A DNA stretch of 31,032 bases, taken from a virus. The first letter of the stretch is position 1; each line of letters starts with the position of its first letter. Location of the stretch: the IMG/VR virus record IMGVR_UViG_3300028581_001255, positions 1 to 31,032 of that record; one strand, 5' to 3'. This document shows, piece by piece, positions 30,929 through 31,032 of this stretch. The translations under genes and the position numbers were made by a program. The notes below the pieces were generated by a model. It was given only the letters and a program-made list of their open reading frames with translations, searched no databases and was not told where the DNA came from.

Positions 30929-31032
30929 ATGAAACAGTATTTATATGTTAGAGTATCTACTGATGGACAAGAATATCTTAGACAGTTTGATTTGTTAAAT
31001 GAGAAAGGTTATAACGAAAGTAATTCTATTAT
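30929..31032 (+). CDS. Serine recombinase (resolvase/invertase), N-terminal part
   Basis: Only the first 34 residues and two bases are in the window. The start MKQYLYVRVSTDGQEY carries the R-V-S-T-x-x-Q signature with the catalytic serine of the resolvase/invertase family. AAAGGAG is 8 nt before ATG. It has its own promoter and operator-like palindrome and so appears to be regulated apart from the early operon. The length is not known, so it could be a small DNA invertase or a large phage integrase. It is cut by the window end, not by a stop. Confidence 0.8.
   Translation, partial: MKQYLYVRVSTDGQEYLRQFDLLNEKGYNESNSI

Noticed and set aside
1-31032. Recoded TGA (Trp) as in Mycoplasma phages
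   Set aside because: TGA ends many well-placed genes, such as those at 3877, 22439, 22537 and 22662, while Trp is written TGG.
1-31032. Window as an exact closed circle
   Set aside because: Joining the last base to the first would end the recombinase frame after about 45 codons, which is too short for a functional enzyme, so the ends are not an exact circular junction.

Overview
The window is about 31 kb of AT-rich DNA (roughly one third G+C by eye) that reads almost entirely as the genome, or a near-complete prophage or contig, of a long-tailed siphovirus. The host is most likely a walled low-GC Firmicute. Evidence for this is the strong AAAGGAG or AAAGGTGG ribosome sites, ATG/GTG/TTG starts, the Firmicute-phage style of the morphogenesis and lysis genes, and an endolysin with an M23 peptidase domain. 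The genetic code appears standard (TGA is used as stop). No tRNA, rRNA, CRISPR array or insertion sequence was seen.

Layout. (1) 1-926: a small leftward gene with its own promoter, then about 600 bases of very AT-rich DNA with repeats and hairpins and no gene, ending in a rightward promoter. (2) 927-4829: an accessory block with a metallophosphoesterase carrying an N-terminal Myb/SANT-like segment, a GT2 glycosyltransferase, a tiny membrane peptide, a GT4 glycosyltransferase and a TagF/CDP-glycerol-transferase-like protein, all tightly packed just ahead of the terminase. (3) 4830-12730: large terminase, SPP1-type portal, scaffold, major capsid protein, four head-tail connectors, major tail protein, and a tail assembly chaperone pair joined by a predicted -1 ribosomal frameshift at T TTT TTT. 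(4) 12738-20670: tape measure, tail-tip proteins and two large receptor-binding or baseplate proteins, followed by a short gene that looks frameshifted. (5) 20870-22151: holin, M23 endolysin and an XhlA-like membrane protein, closed by a terminator that overlaps the last stop codon.

(6) 22182-30854: the early/replication operon. It begins behind a TTGACA/TATAGT promoter preceded by two matching inverted repeats 32 bp apart. It carries small membrane and zinc-binding proteins, a YqaJ exonuclease, a DUF1351 protein, a RecT annealase, a DUF1064 nuclease-like protein, a DnaC-like helicase loader, a short SSB, HTH proteins and a possible small terminase. (7) 30874-31032: a promoter with an embedded palindrome drives a serine recombinase that is cut by the window end.

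The most notable structure is a 966-nt group I intron inside recT, encoding a GIY-YIG/NUMOD homing endonuclease. The splice sites can be placed to the base from an 8-bp P1 helix ending in the expected U.G pair, and splicing restores a continuous 273-aa RecT. A second notable item is a helically phased 11-bp repeat array just upstream of the helicase loader, a candidate replication origin. YqaJ, DUF1351, RecT and SSB make a recombination set; the DnaC-like loader would recruit host helicase; late genes build the particle; the glycosyltransferase block may modify the host surface, virion or DNA.
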